This document shows positions 1 to 8,364 of a stretch of DNA of 64,000 nucleotides, piece by piece. Location: the NCBI RefSeq assembly GCF_002813755.1, contig NZ_CP018061.1, forward strand, positions 124,001 through 188,000. The letters are read 5' to 3'. A model generated the notes under the pieces. It saw only the letters and a program-made list of their open reading frames with translations, had not been told where the DNA came from and searched no databases. Position 1 is the first letter of the stretch; every line of letters begins with the position of its first letter. This stretch comes from Enterococcus mundtii (GTDB taxonomy: Bacteria; Bacillota; Bacilli; Lactobacillales; Enterococcaceae). The position numbers and the translations under genes were made by a program.

Positions 1-1379
1 TGGACGAACTGATTGAGGAAGCGAAGAAATCAGGCATCAAAATCATTTTGGATTTAGTCGTCAACCACACTTCTGATGAACATCCATGGTTTATCGAATC
101 ACGAAAAAGCAAAGACAATCCATATCGAGATTATTATATTTGGCGTGATCCAGTAAATGGTGACGTGACTAATTCACTACGTTCGATCTTTAGTGGACCG
201 GCTTGGGAATTTGATGAAACGACAGGTCAATATTATTTGCATCTATACAGCAAGAAACAACCTGATTTGAATTGGGAGAACGAGCTGGTCAGACAAGAAG
301 TTTATGACATGATGAATTTTTGGATCGACAAAGGAATTGGTGGGTTTCGTATGGATGTCATCGATACGATCGGCAAATTACCGGATCAAGAAATTACCAA
401 TAATGGTCCCCGACTCCATGAATATTTACAAGAAATGAATCAAGCAACTTTCGGTGATAAAGATTTGATGACGGTAGGAGAAACTTGGGGGGCAACGACA
501 GAAATCGCGAAGCTTTACTCAGACCCCAAACGAAATGAGCTATCCATGATCTTCCAATTTGAACATATGACTTTGGATCAGCAAGCAGGCAAGGATAAAT
601 GGGATCTAAAAGCTTTAGATGTCTCTGAACTGAAACAAGTCTTGTCCAAATGGCAGACAGCATTAGGTGATGAAGGTTGGAATAGCTTATTTTGGAATAA
701 CCACGATTTACCGAGAATCGTTTCACGTTGGGGAAATGATCAAGAATACCGCGTGGAAAGTGCAAAGATGTTTGCTATTTTACTACACATGATGAAAGGT
801 ACTCCTTACATTTATCAAGGAGAAGAGCTAGGCATGACGAATGCTCCAATCCAGGACATTTCAGAAGCCCAAGACATCGAAACAATCAATATGTATCATG
901 AGCGTTTCGCATCTGGCTATCGTAAAGAAGAGATCTTGCAGTCTATCAATGCCAAAGGGCGTGACAATGCGCGTACCCCAATGCAGTGGGATGAAACAGC
1001 ACATGGTGGATTTACGACAGGAACGCCTTGGCTATCCGTCAATCCAAACTACAAAACCATCAATGCGAAACAAGCAGTCGCAGATCCCTCTTCGATTTTC
1101 CATACGTACAAACGCTTGATCGAGTTACGCAAACACAATGAGATCATCGTTTGGGGAGATTATGAATTGTTGATAGAAACGCCAGCTGAGGTCTTTGCTT
1201 ATTATCGTACACTAAATGAAGAACGCTGGTTGATTGTCTGTAACTTATCCGAGCAAACGCATGAATTGATTATTCCGCAAGAAGCGACGGAACTGATCAT
1301 TGCCAACTATGATCGAGAAGTACCTATGGGAGAAGTTGAATTACGTCCTTATGAAGCGTTTGTGGTGAAAATTAGATAA
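1..1379 (+). CDS. alpha-1,6-glucosidase, GH13_31 (DexB/oligo-1,6-glucosidase type), 5' end outside window
   Basis: Hydrolyses alpha-1,6-glucosidic bonds in isomalto- or panose-type oligosaccharides in the cytoplasm (family knowledge). The frame is open from base 3, so the N-terminal part of the TIM barrel lies upstream and only about 458 codons are present. Visible GH13 motifs in order are VVNHTSDEHPWF (region I), FRMDVIDTIGK with the catalytic Asp nucleophile (region II), VGETWG with the acid Glu (region III) and WNNHDLPR with the third Asp (region IV), followed by a beta-sandwich C-terminus. The Val directly after the nucleophile is the residue linked to alpha-1,6 rather than alpha-1,4 preference in this subfamily. 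The first in-frame start-like codon in the window (TTG at 48) lies inside motif I and is not the true start. Exact substrate (dextran versus starch oligosaccharides) is not decidable. Confidence 0.9.
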   Translation, partial: DELIEEAKKSGIKIILDLVVNHTSDEHPWFIESRKSKDNPYRDYYIWRDPVNGDVTNSLRSIFSGPAWEFDETTGQYYLHLYSKKQPDLNWENELVRQEVYDMMNFWIDKGIGGFRMDVIDTIGKLPDQEITNNGPRLHEYLQEMNQATFGDKDLMTVGETWGATTEIAKLYSDPKRNELSMIFQFEHMTLDQQAGKDKWDLKALDVSELKQVLSKWQTALGDEGWNSLFWNNHDLPRIVSRWGNDQEYRVESAKMFAILLHMMKGTPYIYQGEELGMTNAPIQDISEAQDIETINMYHERFASGYRKEEILQSINAKGRDNARTPMQWDETAHGGFTTGTPWLSVNPNYKTINAKQAVADPSSIFHTYKRLIELRKHNEIIVWGDYELLIETPAEVFAYYRTLNEERWLIVCNLSEQTHELIIPQEATELIIANYDREVPMGEVELRPYEAFVVKIR

Positions 1380-1382
1380 TGA

Positions 1383-1506
1383 GTGATAGAAGTGCTTAGC
1401 TCCGAGAAATAAGCGTGAAATACCAGAAATTGTTCTTGGAATTTTTGAGATGTACGCTTATTTCACTAGTAGTTATTTCTGGAACATCGTTCATTCGGTT
1501 TAAGTG
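1383..1506 (+). repeat. dispersed hairpin element, copy 1 (stem type A)
   Basis: First of seven copies of an approximately 130-bp intergenic element. The arms GAAATAAGCGT (1406-1416) and ACGCTTATTTC (1454-1464) are complementary. The left flank (AGAAGTGCTTAGCTCCGA) and right flank (TTTCTGGAACATCGTTCATT) match the flanks of the copies near 31.5 and 48.7 kb. It lies just after the stop of the glucosidase gene and probably acts as its terminator. This is the only copy not placed between convergent genes. Confidence 0.75.
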
Positions 1507-1672
1507 TGCAAGATTCCTAATATCTTCCAGCCTATTGTTGCATTCTTTAAGATAGGCTGGAAAATATTGTATAAAAAGCTATGTTTCTTTCTTTTTGATC
1601 AGTCAATTAAATCAAAGGATAAAGCCTACATTAACAAGAAGTATAAGACAAAATTCAATAAATTCACGCTTG
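1507..1672. other. intergenic stretch with a long inverted repeat
   Basis: Between the hairpin element and the toxin-antitoxin promoter I see one further palindrome: TTCCAGCCTAT (1525-1535) and ATAGGCTGGAA (1552-1562), 11-bp perfect arms around a 16-nt loop. It has no T-run on either side, so it is not a standard terminator. A 66-codon open frame here shows no recognisable features or ribosome binding site and is not called. Confidence 0.5.
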
Positions 1673-1701
1673 TTGACGTACGCTTTTATGTACGTTATAC
1701 T
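1673..1701 (+). promoter_or_regulatory. toxin-antitoxin promoter with operator in the spacer
   Basis: The -35 TTGACG (1673-1678) and -10 TATACT (1696-1701) are separated by 17 bp. A perfect inverted repeat, ACGTAC (1676-1681) and GTACGT (1690-1695), fills the spacer. Placement suits autorepression by the antitoxin or antitoxin-toxin complex, as known for YefM-type modules, whose operators carry GTAC cores. Confidence 0.8.
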
Positions 1702-1731
1702 TAATAATAATAAAGAAGGATGTGAATAGAG

Positions 1732-1986
1732 ATGGAAGTAATTACACCAACGAAGGCTCGAAATAATTTGTATAGCTTGATTAAGCATGTTGTGGCGGAC
1801 AATCAACCGGTTGAAATTATCAATACTAAAAGTGAAGATGAAAGTGTAGTAATTATTAGTAAGGCAGATTGGAATGCAATTCAGGAAACGCTGTATTTAC
1901 AAAATACAGGGGTACTTAATCAGATTAAGCACTACGAAGAGGAAGAAACGGAAGAGTTAGGTGAGATTGATTGGGATACCTTATAG
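1732..1986 (+). CDS. antitoxin, Phd/YefM (Axe) family
   Basis: Small DNA-binding antitoxin expected to bind the ribosome-dependent RNase encoded directly downstream and to repress the shared promoter. The 84-residue product has the typical YefM N-terminus (MEVITPTKARNNLYSLIKHV), the VVIISKADWNAIQETLYL segment of the dimeric DNA-binding fold, and a Glu-rich, probably disordered C-terminal tail (residues ~65-84) that would wrap the toxin. The length is normal for the family. The start is an ATG preceded by GAAGGATG. The coding end overlaps the toxin start by 16 bp, implying translational coupling. Its promoter carries a perfect inverted repeat inside the spacer. Confidence 0.88.
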   Translation: MEVITPTKARNNLYSLIKHVVADNQPVEIINTKSEDESVVIISKADWNAIQETLYLQNTGVLNQIKHYEEEETEELGEIDWDTL

Positions 1987-2240
1987 AAATTAAAAAAAAT
2001 GCAAAAAAAGATTTTACTAAACTTAAAAGTGCAGGGTTACATAAAAAGTTTGATGAATTACTCAAGGTCATTCGAAAGAATCCTTTTCAGTCACCGCCAC
2101 CGTATGAAAAACTAGTAGGAATTCCGTATTACTCAAGAAGAATCAACATTCAGCATAGACTAGTTTATAGTGTGGACATTGAGAGGGAAATAGTAACAAT
2201 TCTTTCCGTCTGGTCTCATTATGAGCGTGGGTTGTTTTAA
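1971..2240 (+). CDS. toxin, Txe/YoeB family mRNA interferase
   Basis: Family members cleave mRNA in the ribosomal A site when released from antitoxin. The 89-aa product starts at TTG 1971, inside the antitoxin's last codons. It shows the RelE/YoeB fold pattern: KNAKKDFTKLKSAG (helix 1), PPPYEKLVG, YSRRINIQHRLVYSV (core strands with conserved Arg residues) and a C-terminal WSHYE, where the His-Tyr pair is the conserved YoeB-type end. The reading frame is intact, so the module looks functional. A start a few codons downstream cannot be excluded, but no ATG is available before the conserved region. Confidence 0.87.
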   Translation: MGYLIEIKKNAKKDFTKLKSAGLHKKFDELLKVIRKNPFQSPPPYEKLVGIPYYSRRINIQHRLVYSVDIEREIVTILSVWSHYERGLF

Positions 2241-2407
2241 AGTGCGTAAACTGAATTGCTCATTTCATGATATATGACTGTTTAGACACTACAGTGGAAA
2301 TTTGCCCTTAGTTATTTTACACATTCTAAAACTGAATAGATGCTTCTACATATCATTGTATTTTTATAGGTGATCATTTGAAGTACATATGAATGCTATC
2401 CTCCTCT

Positions 2408-2436
2408 TTGACAAATCAACTAAATCATACTATGAT
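2408..2436 (+). promoter_or_regulatory. marR promoter
   Basis: TTGACA (2408-2413) and TATGAT (2431-2436) with exactly 17 bp between, 26 bp before the MarR start codon: a strong housekeeping promoter. Confidence 0.8.
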
Positions 2437-2461
2437 ATGTACGCTAACAGGAGGTGTAAAA

Positions 2462-2896
2462 ATGGGGAAATCAATTGAACGTTCGTTAGAAGAATGTCTT
2501 TTTTTTAGTGTGAAGAAGCTCGATCGAGTATTGAATAAATTAGCTGATGAAGCCTTCAAGAAAACGGGACTTGCACCTACTTATGGATTTATCTTACTGA
2601 TTTTGAAAGAAAAAAACGGTATTCCTCAAAAAGATATCGCGCAGATGTTGTATTCAGCGCCTTCAACGATTGCACGTTTCGTAGAAAAATTAGAATATAA
2701 AGGCTATGTCAAAACGGTTACAGAAGGACGGTTATCTTTGGTATTTTTAACTGATGAAGGTCGTGAATTTGTCAAAGAGATCGACAGTAGTTGGGATGAG
2801 TTGCACCATGCATATAAAGTTGTTTTAGGTGCTGCCGAGAGCGAGCGGCTTTCTCAAGAGCTGAATGAAGCGACCAATAAATTACAAAAAAAATAA
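2462..2896 (+). CDS. MarR-family transcriptional regulator with N-terminal cysteine
   Basis: Winged-helix dimeric regulator of 144 aa, probably controlling the three downstream enzymes. The start is the ATG at 2462, preceded by AGGAGGT at ideal spacing; an upstream extension to 2393 runs through the promoter and is rejected. The wHTH spans about residues 45-105 (GIPQKDIAQMLYSAPSTIAR recognition region, then the wing around VTEGRLSLVFL). The only Cys is Cys12 in SLEECLFF, the same region as the peroxide- or electrophile-sensing Cys of OhrR/HypR-type MarR proteins, so redox sensing is possible. An imperfect palindrome at 2914-2929 just after this gene could be its operator. Function is inferred from family and context, not proven. 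Confidence 0.85.
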   Translation: MGKSIERSLEECLFFSVKKLDRVLNKLADEAFKKTGLAPTYGFILLILKEKNGIPQKDIAQMLYSAPSTIARFVEKLEYKGYVKTVTEGRLSLVFLTDEGREFVKEIDSSWDELHHAYKVVLGAAESERLSQELNEATNKLQKK

Positions 2897-2913
2897 AATT
2901 TTTTAAACATAAC

Positions 2914-2929
2914 AGTTGCATGTACAACT
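2914..2929. promoter_or_regulatory. candidate MarR operator
   Basis: AGTTG (2914-2918) and CAACT (2925-2929) form an inverted repeat around CATGTA. It overlaps a possible -35 (TTGCAT, 2916-2921; -10 TTAAAT, 2940-2945) in front of the enoate reductase gene, where binding would block transcription of the enzyme operon. Confidence 0.45.
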
Positions 2930-2992
2930 AATCGTATGGTTAAATAAATACGAGAAAAAATAAGTGACATTCGTCATATTGGAGGAAGAAGA

Positions 2993-4099
2993 ATGGCAAA
3001 ATTCAATGAATCAATCACATTTCCATCAGGTAGTGAGCTGAAAAATCGGTTGATGCTATCACCAATGACTACAGAACTTAGCTTTTTTAATGGGGTAATC
3101 ACAAAAGACGAGATCGAATACTATGTACAACGCTCAAAAGGATTAGGAGCAGTGATCACTGGTGCGGCAAATGTGCAAGACATCGGTAAAGGTTGGCCAG
3201 GTGAATTGAGTATCGCCCATGATGAAATGCTTCCTCGTCTAAGCGAGTTAGCACAAGCCATTCAAGGCGAAGGCGCCAAGGCAATCGTGCAGATCTTCCA
3301 TGGCGGTCGTATGACAAGCCGTGCGACATTATCAGGAGAACAAACAGTATCTGCTAGTGCGATTCCAGCAGAACGTCCAGATGCCGAAACACCTCGGGCA
3401 TTAAGTGATGAAGAAGTTAGTGAAACGATCCAAGCATTTGGCGAAGCAACACGCAGAGCCATTGAAGCAGGATTTGACGGAGTAGAATTACATGGTGCGA
3501 ATACTTACTTGATCCAACAATTCTTTTCTCCTCATTCGAACCGTAGAGAAGATCAATGGGGTGGTTCTTTAGAGAAACGTTATCATTTTATTGAAGAATT
3601 ATTGAAATCTGTCTTCCAAGCAGTTGAAACACACGCAACCAAACCATTTATTGTTGGCTATCGTTTTTCACCAGAAGAATTTGAAACACCAGGTATCCGT
3701 TTTGAAGAAACGATTTGGTTGATGGAACAATTACGTGAAACGAAATTAGACTATCTGCATGTTTCATTGAATACCTATGATCGTGTGGCTCGTTCTGAGA
3801 CCTACAACGAAAAATCAATTCTTGAATATGTCCACGAAACGATTCAAGGGAAAATCCCGTTAGTAGGTGTCGGTAATGTCCGTAACCGCAAAGATGTCGA
3901 GTCTGTGTTAGCTCATGCGGAACTCGTAGCAGTAGGTCAACAAATGTTGGTAGATCCAGAATGGGCGGTCAAATTATTAGAAGGTCGAGATGCTGAATTT
4001 GTGACGAAACCTTTTTCTGAAGCATACAAAGACTTGTATTTACCAAGTCCGTTGTATAATTTTCTTGATCAACGCTATGGATCAACCATCAATATCTAA
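2993..4099 (+). CDS. NADH-dependent flavin oxidoreductase, Old Yellow Enzyme family
   Basis: FMN TIM-barrel enzyme that reduces the C=C bond of activated enals, enones or nitro compounds with NAD(P)H. The 368-aa protein has the OYE N-terminus (KNRLMLSPMTTE), IVQIFHGGRM, the HGAN motif in VELHGANTYLIQQFFSP that binds flavin and substrate carbonyl, the RREDQWGGSLEKR stretch and the C-terminal phosphate-binding strand (VGVGNVRN, LVAVGQQMLVDPEW). The ATG is preceded by TTGGAGGAAG. It is the first gene of a MarR-enoate reductase-DJ-1-aldo-keto reductase unit, which fits clearance of reactive carbonyl species. The physiological substrate is unknown. Confidence 0.9.
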   Translation: MAKFNESITFPSGSELKNRLMLSPMTTELSFFNGVITKDEIEYYVQRSKGLGAVITGAANVQDIGKGWPGELSIAHDEMLPRLSELAQAIQGEGAKAIVQIFHGGRMTSRATLSGEQTVSASAIPAERPDAETPRALSDEEVSETIQAFGEATRRAIEAGFDGVELHGANTYLIQQFFSPHSNRREDQWGGSLEKRYHFIEELLKSVFQAVETHATKPFIVGYRFSPEEFETPGIRFEETIWLMEQLRETKLDYLHVSLNTYDRVARSETYNEKSILEYVHETIQGKIPLVGVGNVRNRKDVESVLAHAELVAVGQQMLVDPEWAVKLLEGRDAEFVTKPFSEAYKDLYLPSPLYNFLDQRYGSTINI

Positions 4100-4115
4100 G
4101 AAAGAAGCTGAAAAA

Positions 4116-4793
4116 ATGAAAGTTTTGATTGTTTTGACAAATGTAGAAAAATACGACAATATCGAGCGTCCAACAGGTTTATGGTTAAGTGAATTGACTC
4201 ATTTTTATGATGTATTAGTCAAAAACAAGATCGAAGCTGATTTTGTTAGCCCGAATGGCGGATACGTACCATTGGAACCAAAAAGTATATTAGATATGGA
4301 CCAAGTGGATTGGACCTATTACCAAGATGAAGACTTTCGTAATCGTGCGTTAGGTCAAACGTTACGTCCGGATGAAGTGGACCCAACAGAGTATACGGCG
4401 ATTTATTATGCTGGTGGTCATGGAACGATGTGGGATTTCCCTGGCTCAGAAAAATTAGCAGAGATTGGTTCTGCGATCTACAAAAATAATGGGATCGTAT
4501 CAGCTGTTTGTCATGGTGTCGTAGGCTTATTACCTGTCGTTGATGAAAACGGACAGTCCATTTTAGCTGGACGTAAAGTGACTGGCTTTAGTAATGAAGA
4601 AGAGGAATTAAACGGAACAACGAATAACGTACCATTCCTGACCGAAGATTCATTGAAGGAAAAAGGGGCCGATTATCAGGCAGGGAAAGCTTTTACTGAA
4701 GTGGTTCATGCAGATGGGCGTTTATTAACAGGACAAAACCCACAGTCTGCACATTTATTAGGAGAAAAAGTCGTTGCTGAATTGACGAAATAA
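4116..4793 (+). CDS. DJ-1/PfpI family protein (Hsp31/glyoxalase III-like)
   Basis: 225-aa single-domain class I glutamine amidotransferase-like protein. Family members are glyoxalases, deglycase-type or chaperone proteins acting on methylglyoxal stress. Visible elements: an N-terminal strand and acidic residue (VEKYDNIERPTGLWLSE), YYAGGHGTMWDFPG, and the nucleophile elbow SAVCHGVVGLLP with Cys132 followed by His133. This pattern is typical of the Hsp31-like branch. The ATG at 4116 follows GAAGCTGAAAAA, a weak ribosome binding site. A longer frame from 4065 would overlap the upstream gene and is not homologous. It lies 16 bp after the enoate reductase stop, so the two genes are surely cotranscribed. 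Confidence 0.85.
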   Translation: MKVLIVLTNVEKYDNIERPTGLWLSELTHFYDVLVKNKIEADFVSPNGGYVPLEPKSILDMDQVDWTYYQDEDFRNRALGQTLRPDEVDPTEYTAIYYAGGHGTMWDFPGSEKLAEIGSAIYKNNGIVSAVCHGVVGLLPVVDENGQSILAGRKVTGFSNEEEELNGTTNNVPFLTEDSLKEKGADYQAGKAFTEVVHADGRLLTGQNPQSAHLLGEKVVAELTK

Positions 4794-4816
4794 CGTGGAG
4801 TTTGGAGAGAAAATCA

Positions 4817-5680
4817 ATGATGGAAACACGGACCTTGAACAACGGATTGACAATTCCTGTACTTGGATTTGGTGTCTTTCAAATCTGGGATCAAGAAGAA
4901 TGTGAGCAAGTCGTTTTAGAAGCGCTGAATGCTGGCTATCGCCTGATTGATACTGCGGCTGTTTATTACAATGAAGAAGCCGTTGGTCGGGCAATCAAAA
5001 AAAGTGGGATTCCAAGAGAAGAGATCACTATTACAACCAAGTTATGGGTCACTGATGCTTCTTACGAGGGCGCATACAAAGCGTATGAACGTTCTTTACA
5101 AAAATTAGGGGTAGACTATATTGATATTTTCTTGATCCATCAACCTTACAATGATTATTATGGTGCATGGCGTGCCATGGAAGAACTCTATGATGCAGGC
5201 AAAGTAAAGGCGATCGGAGTCTCCAATTTTTCAACAGGTCGTTTGACTGATTTGATTTTGAATCATCGGATCAAGCCAGTGATCAACCAAATCGAACAAC
5301 ATCCATACCGTCAACAAAAACAACAAAGAGAAACAGCCACGCATTTTGATGTCGTGACTGAAGCATGGAGTCCCTTTAACCAAGGAAAAGATGGGATCTT
5401 TGATGAACCAGTTTTAAAAGAATTAGCTGAAAAATATCATAAAACTGTCCCACAAATCATCCTACGTTGGCAAACACAACTAGGGATCATCACGATCCCT
5501 AAGTCTGTCCATGTGGATCGTATGAAGCAAAATATCGCCATTTTTGATTTCCGATTAACAGAAGAAGAATTAAATTTGATTGAACAGCTCGATCAAGCAC
5601 CAGAGTCAACCGGACCTCGTGAACATCGAACCTTAGTTGAAAATCTGCATAATATCTCCATTGATCAAGCAAAACAGTAA
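4817..5680 (+). CDS. aldo/keto reductase (2,5-diketo-D-gluconate reductase type)
   Basis: NADPH-dependent carbonyl reductase of the AKR superfamily, 287 aa. Start at ATG 4817 (an ATG also follows at 4820) behind GGAGAGA; the TTG at 4802 sits within that ribosome binding site and is rejected. The catalytic tetrad is visible: Asp and Tyr in DTAAVYYNE, Lys in TTKLWV, His in FLIHQPY. Cofactor-binding signatures GVSNFS and IPKSVHVDRMKQN are also present. It is the last gene of the MarR-controlled cluster and is followed by a strong terminator. The cluster composition suggests aldehyde or dicarbonyl detoxification. Confidence 0.9.
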   Translation: MMETRTLNNGLTIPVLGFGVFQIWDQEECEQVVLEALNAGYRLIDTAAVYYNEEAVGRAIKKSGIPREEITITTKLWVTDASYEGAYKAYERSLQKLGVDYIDIFLIHQPYNDYYGAWRAMEELYDAGKVKAIGVSNFSTGRLTDLILNHRIKPVINQIEQHPYRQQKQQRETATHFDVVTEAWSPFNQGKDGIFDEPVLKELAEKYHKTVPQIILRWQTQLGIITIPKSVHVDRMKQNIAIFDFRLTEEELNLIEQLDQAPESTGPREHRTLVENLHNISIDQAKQ

Positions 5681-5753
5681 ATGATATGCTGATGCATTCA
5701 AAAAGAGAGCATAGAAGCTTGTAGTGTTTCTAAAAAGTAGTTCTTTAATACTT

Positions 5754-5797
5754 AGTGCGGGTAGAAAACAGTCTTGTTTTCTACCCGCACTTTTTTT
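5754..5797 (+). terminator. Rho-independent terminator after the aldo/keto reductase
   Basis: AGTGCGGGTAGAAAAC and GTTTTCTACCCGCACT form a perfect 16-bp stem around a short loop, followed by T7. The adenine-rich left side means it may also end transcripts from the minus-strand export operon. Confidence 0.93.
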
Positions 5798-5946
5798 GTT
5801 GAAAAACTTAGAAAACTAGGATCATATCATTCTCCAAACAATTGGATAGGATCGAAGTATCAATCTAGATAGATTGGTGTGTGATTTTAAAGTATAAGGG
5901 TGGTACATTTAGTTTTTTTTTCTAATCAACCAGCTTTTCTAGCTAT

Positions 5947-6471
5947 CTAATGGACTTGCATGACGATGACTTTGGTGGCAATAAAGGTATCGCCAACTTG
6001 TTGACCATAAAGATTGACGGATCTTTCAAGCTGTAAGTCTGCTCTTGAGCCTTCAACGATTCGAGAGTTTTGAGTTTGTGCATCATAAATAACAACTGTA
6101 ATCTCAGTCTCACTGGTAATAGTAAAGCTTAATTTTTCGTCAGAGGAAACGGCCATGTCATAGGATTCTTCATCTTCATTTTTTTGATAAAATTTTGTGA
6201 TCTCTAGTTCAAATTGATCACCATTCATAGACACAAGAATCCCAGACTCATCTGCTTGATCAAGTAAATCATTGGCACGATCAAAATCTGTTTGCTCGTT
6301 GTAGTTTTGCTCATCATCGCCACTTTGACTCGTTTCGGTTTGTTTTTGTGGGGGAGTGATTTGTGCATTGGTGGGGACGTTGTCATTGTTCACCTGTGAC
6401 TGGTTGGTGGTAGCACCACAGCCAGTCAATACTATCGCTAAGAAGAGAATGGATAACATTCTTTTTTTCAT
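5947..6471 (-). CDS. small putative lipoprotein of the export operon
   Basis: 174-aa secreted protein. A lipoprotein signal (MKKRMLSILFLAIVLTGC) with lipobox LTGC is followed by a Ser/Thr/Gln/Asn-rich linker (residues ~22-60) and a small C-terminal domain rich in beta strands (FTITSETEITVVIYDAQTQN). The ATG at 6471 is chosen because AGGAAGGTG precedes it; an upstream ATG at 6495 overlaps the permease gene. No catalytic motif is recognised. It lies 16 bp behind a MacB-type permease and is surely in the same transcript, so it may be an accessory or envelope-stress sensing component. I do not recognise a named family. Confidence 0.75.
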   Translation of the reverse strand: MKKRMLSILFLAIVLTGCGATTNQSQVNNDNVPTNAQITPPQKQTETSQSGDDEQNYNEQTDFDRANDLLDQADESGILVSMNGDQFELEITKFYQKNEDEESYDMAVSSDEKLSFTITSETEITVVIYDAQTQNSRIVEGSRADLQLERSVNLYGQQVGDTFIATKVIVMQVH

Positions 6472-6487
6472 AAAAACACCTTCCTGT

Positions 6488-7693
6488 TTATTCATATCGT
6501 AATGCTTCGATTGGTTTTAATTTTGACGCTTTATAGGCGGGTAAATAACCAAAAATAGTACCAATCAGCATCGAAAAAGTAACACTGATCAAAATAGAAA
6601 GCAGAGATATCGTCAGTGGGTAATTGAGCAGATTCAGGGCGACCAGACTGATGATCGTGCCTAAAATTATACCAATCAATCCACCAATTACTGATAAGAC
6701 GATTGCTTCTGTCAGGAATTGTCGCAAAATCACTTTTCGCTTGGCGCCTAATGCCTTCTTTAAGCCAATCTCTCTAGTTCGCTCTGTCACGCTGACCAGC
6801 ATCGTATTCATGACTCCGATCCCACCGACTAACAAGGAAATACTGGCAATTCCGCCCAATAAAATCATATTTGAACGATTGATATCATCAGTCATCTTCT
6901 TTACTTCATCATAATTTCGAATGGAAAAAACAAAATCTGATGGTGGGATGCTTTTTGTCAGTTCATGGCTAGCCTGAACGACAGCTGATTCTAACACTTC
7001 TGCATTCGTAGCCTGAAACAATACCGTTGGCTTTTGATCAAGTTTCCCTTCAACTAGACGTTGGCTATTTCTAGGAATGAAAGCATATTTCCCTGAAAGT
7101 TGATCCGTTTCAGACTCTACGATACCGATGATTCGAAAAGGTGTTCCATTAATCTCAATCAGTTGATTTAAAGGGTTGCGATACTGAAAAAAAATCTCTG
7201 CCAAGTCAGCTGTGATCAGAGCGACTTGTTTTTGTGATTGTAATTCGGTTTCAGTCATTGCTCTACCTTTAAGAACCTTATGAGGCGTGATTTCAAAGAA
7301 ACTTCCATCCATTCCTAATACTACGGCATCGGTCTGTCGCTCTCTTTGAAAGACCGGCAAATTAGCTTCATAGAATAAGCTGACATTCTTGGCATGATCG
7401 ATAGTCAGTAATTTTTGGAGTTCACCATCTGATATCTGAGGAGAATAGTCAGGCAGCCGATCATTTCTACCATTTTCTCCGGCAAGAAAGGCACTTCTGG
7501 CGTCATATTCGATACGCATTGAATTAGTAGAACCGCCAATCATCTGCTTTTTCATATTTTCAGTATTTCCATTGATAATACTCACAATAGAAATGATTGA
7601 AGCAATCCCAACAATGATTCCTAACATCGTCAACAGGGAGCGTAAACGATGCTGGTAAATCGATTGAATCGCTAACCGAATATTTTCTTTCAT
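6488..7693 (-). CDS. ABC transporter permease, MacB/LolC (FtsX-like) family
   Basis: 401-aa integral membrane protein with the MacB layout: TM1 near residues 18-40 (LRSLLTMLGIIVGIASIISI), a large extracytoplasmic MacB_PCD domain (~45-270), then three C-terminal TM segments carrying the FtsX domain (GGIGVMNTMLVSVTERTREI, mechanotransmission-type coupling helix before TM3, and two more TMs). The terminal ALRYE is typical of such permeases. The start codon overlaps the ATPase stop (ATGA). Together with the ATPase and the HlyD-like adaptor it forms a MacAB-like exporter. In Firmicutes such sets usually export peptides or antimicrobials, but the substrate is not known. Confidence 0.9.
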   Translation of the reverse strand: MKENIRLAIQSIYQHRLRSLLTMLGIIVGIASIISIVSIINGNTENMKKQMIGGSTNSMRIEYDARSAFLAGENGRNDRLPDYSPQISDGELQKLLTIDHAKNVSLFYEANLPVFQRERQTDAVVLGMDGSFFEITPHKVLKGRAMTETELQSQKQVALITADLAEIFFQYRNPLNQLIEINGTPFRIIGIVESETDQLSGKYAFIPRNSQRLVEGKLDQKPTVLFQATNAEVLESAVVQASHELTKSIPPSDFVFSIRNYDEVKKMTDDINRSNMILLGGIASISLLVGGIGVMNTMLVSVTERTREIGLKKALGAKRKVILRQFLTEAIVLSVIGGLIGIILGTIISLVALNLLNYPLTISLLSILISVTFSMLIGTIFGYLPAYKASKLKPIEALRYE

Positions 7694-8364
7694 TCTTTGA
7701 CCTCCTCAACAATCACACCATCTTTTAAAAGAATTTGACGTTTGGCATAGTCAGCAACCTCTTGTTCATGTGTAATCAACACAACTGTCTTTCCCATATC
7801 ATTTAGATTTGCGAATAGGGACATGATTTCATGACTATTGGCAGTGTCTAAGGAGCCGGTCGGTTCATCAGCTAAAATCACATTTGCCTCTCCAACCAGT
7901 GCTCGAGCAATGGCTACCCGCTGTTTTTGACCACCAGATAATTGATTGATCCTAAAATCGATTCGGTCAGCCAAACCGACACTTTCTAAGGCATGAATAG
8001 CTCGACATGTTCGTTCCTCTTGCATGACACCGGCATACAAAAGTGGTAAAGCAACATTTTGTAAAACGGACAATTTTGGCAATAGTTCAAAATTTTGAAA
8101 AACAAAACCAATTTTTTGATTGCGAATTTCAGAAAGATCGTCTTCGTCCATTTGACTGGTTATCTTGCCATCAATTAGATAGATTCCTTTTGTCGGTGTA
8201 TCTAAGCAGCCGATAATATTCATCAAGGTTGATTTGCCGGAACCTGATCGTCCCATAATAGAAACAAACTCCCCATTGTCAATTGTTAGATTGATTTGAT
8301 TCAAGACATGGATTTCACCAAGCCCTTGTTGGAACGTTTTACAGACATCAATTAGTTGGATCAT
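7690..8364 (-). CDS. ABC transporter ATP-binding protein, MacB/LolD type
   Basis: 224-aa nucleotide-binding protein that powers the adjacent permease. Motifs in order: Walker A GRSGSGKST (~residue 40), Q-loop VFQNFELLPKL, signature LSGGQKQRVAIARAL, Walker B VILADEPTGSLD, H-loop ITHEQ. The N-terminus (MIQLIDVCKTFQQG) is standard. Its start overlaps the end of the adaptor gene by 17 bp and its stop overlaps the permease start by 4 bp, giving tight translational coupling within the operon. Confidence 0.93.
   Translation of the reverse strand: MIQLIDVCKTFQQGLGEIHVLNQINLTIDNGEFVSIMGRSGSGKSTLMNIIGCLDTPTKGIYLIDGKITSQMDEDDLSEIRNQKIGFVFQNFELLPKLSVLQNVALPLLYAGVMQEERTCRAIHALESVGLADRIDFRINQLSGGQKQRVAIARALVGEANVILADEPTGSLDTANSHEIMSLFANLNDMGKTVVLITHEQEVADYAKRQILLKDGVIVEEVKE

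Noticed and set aside
1504..1704. 66-codon open frame before the toxin-antitoxin genes
   Set aside because: No ribosome binding site, low-complexity composition, and it runs through the toxin-antitoxin promoter and a large inverted repeat.
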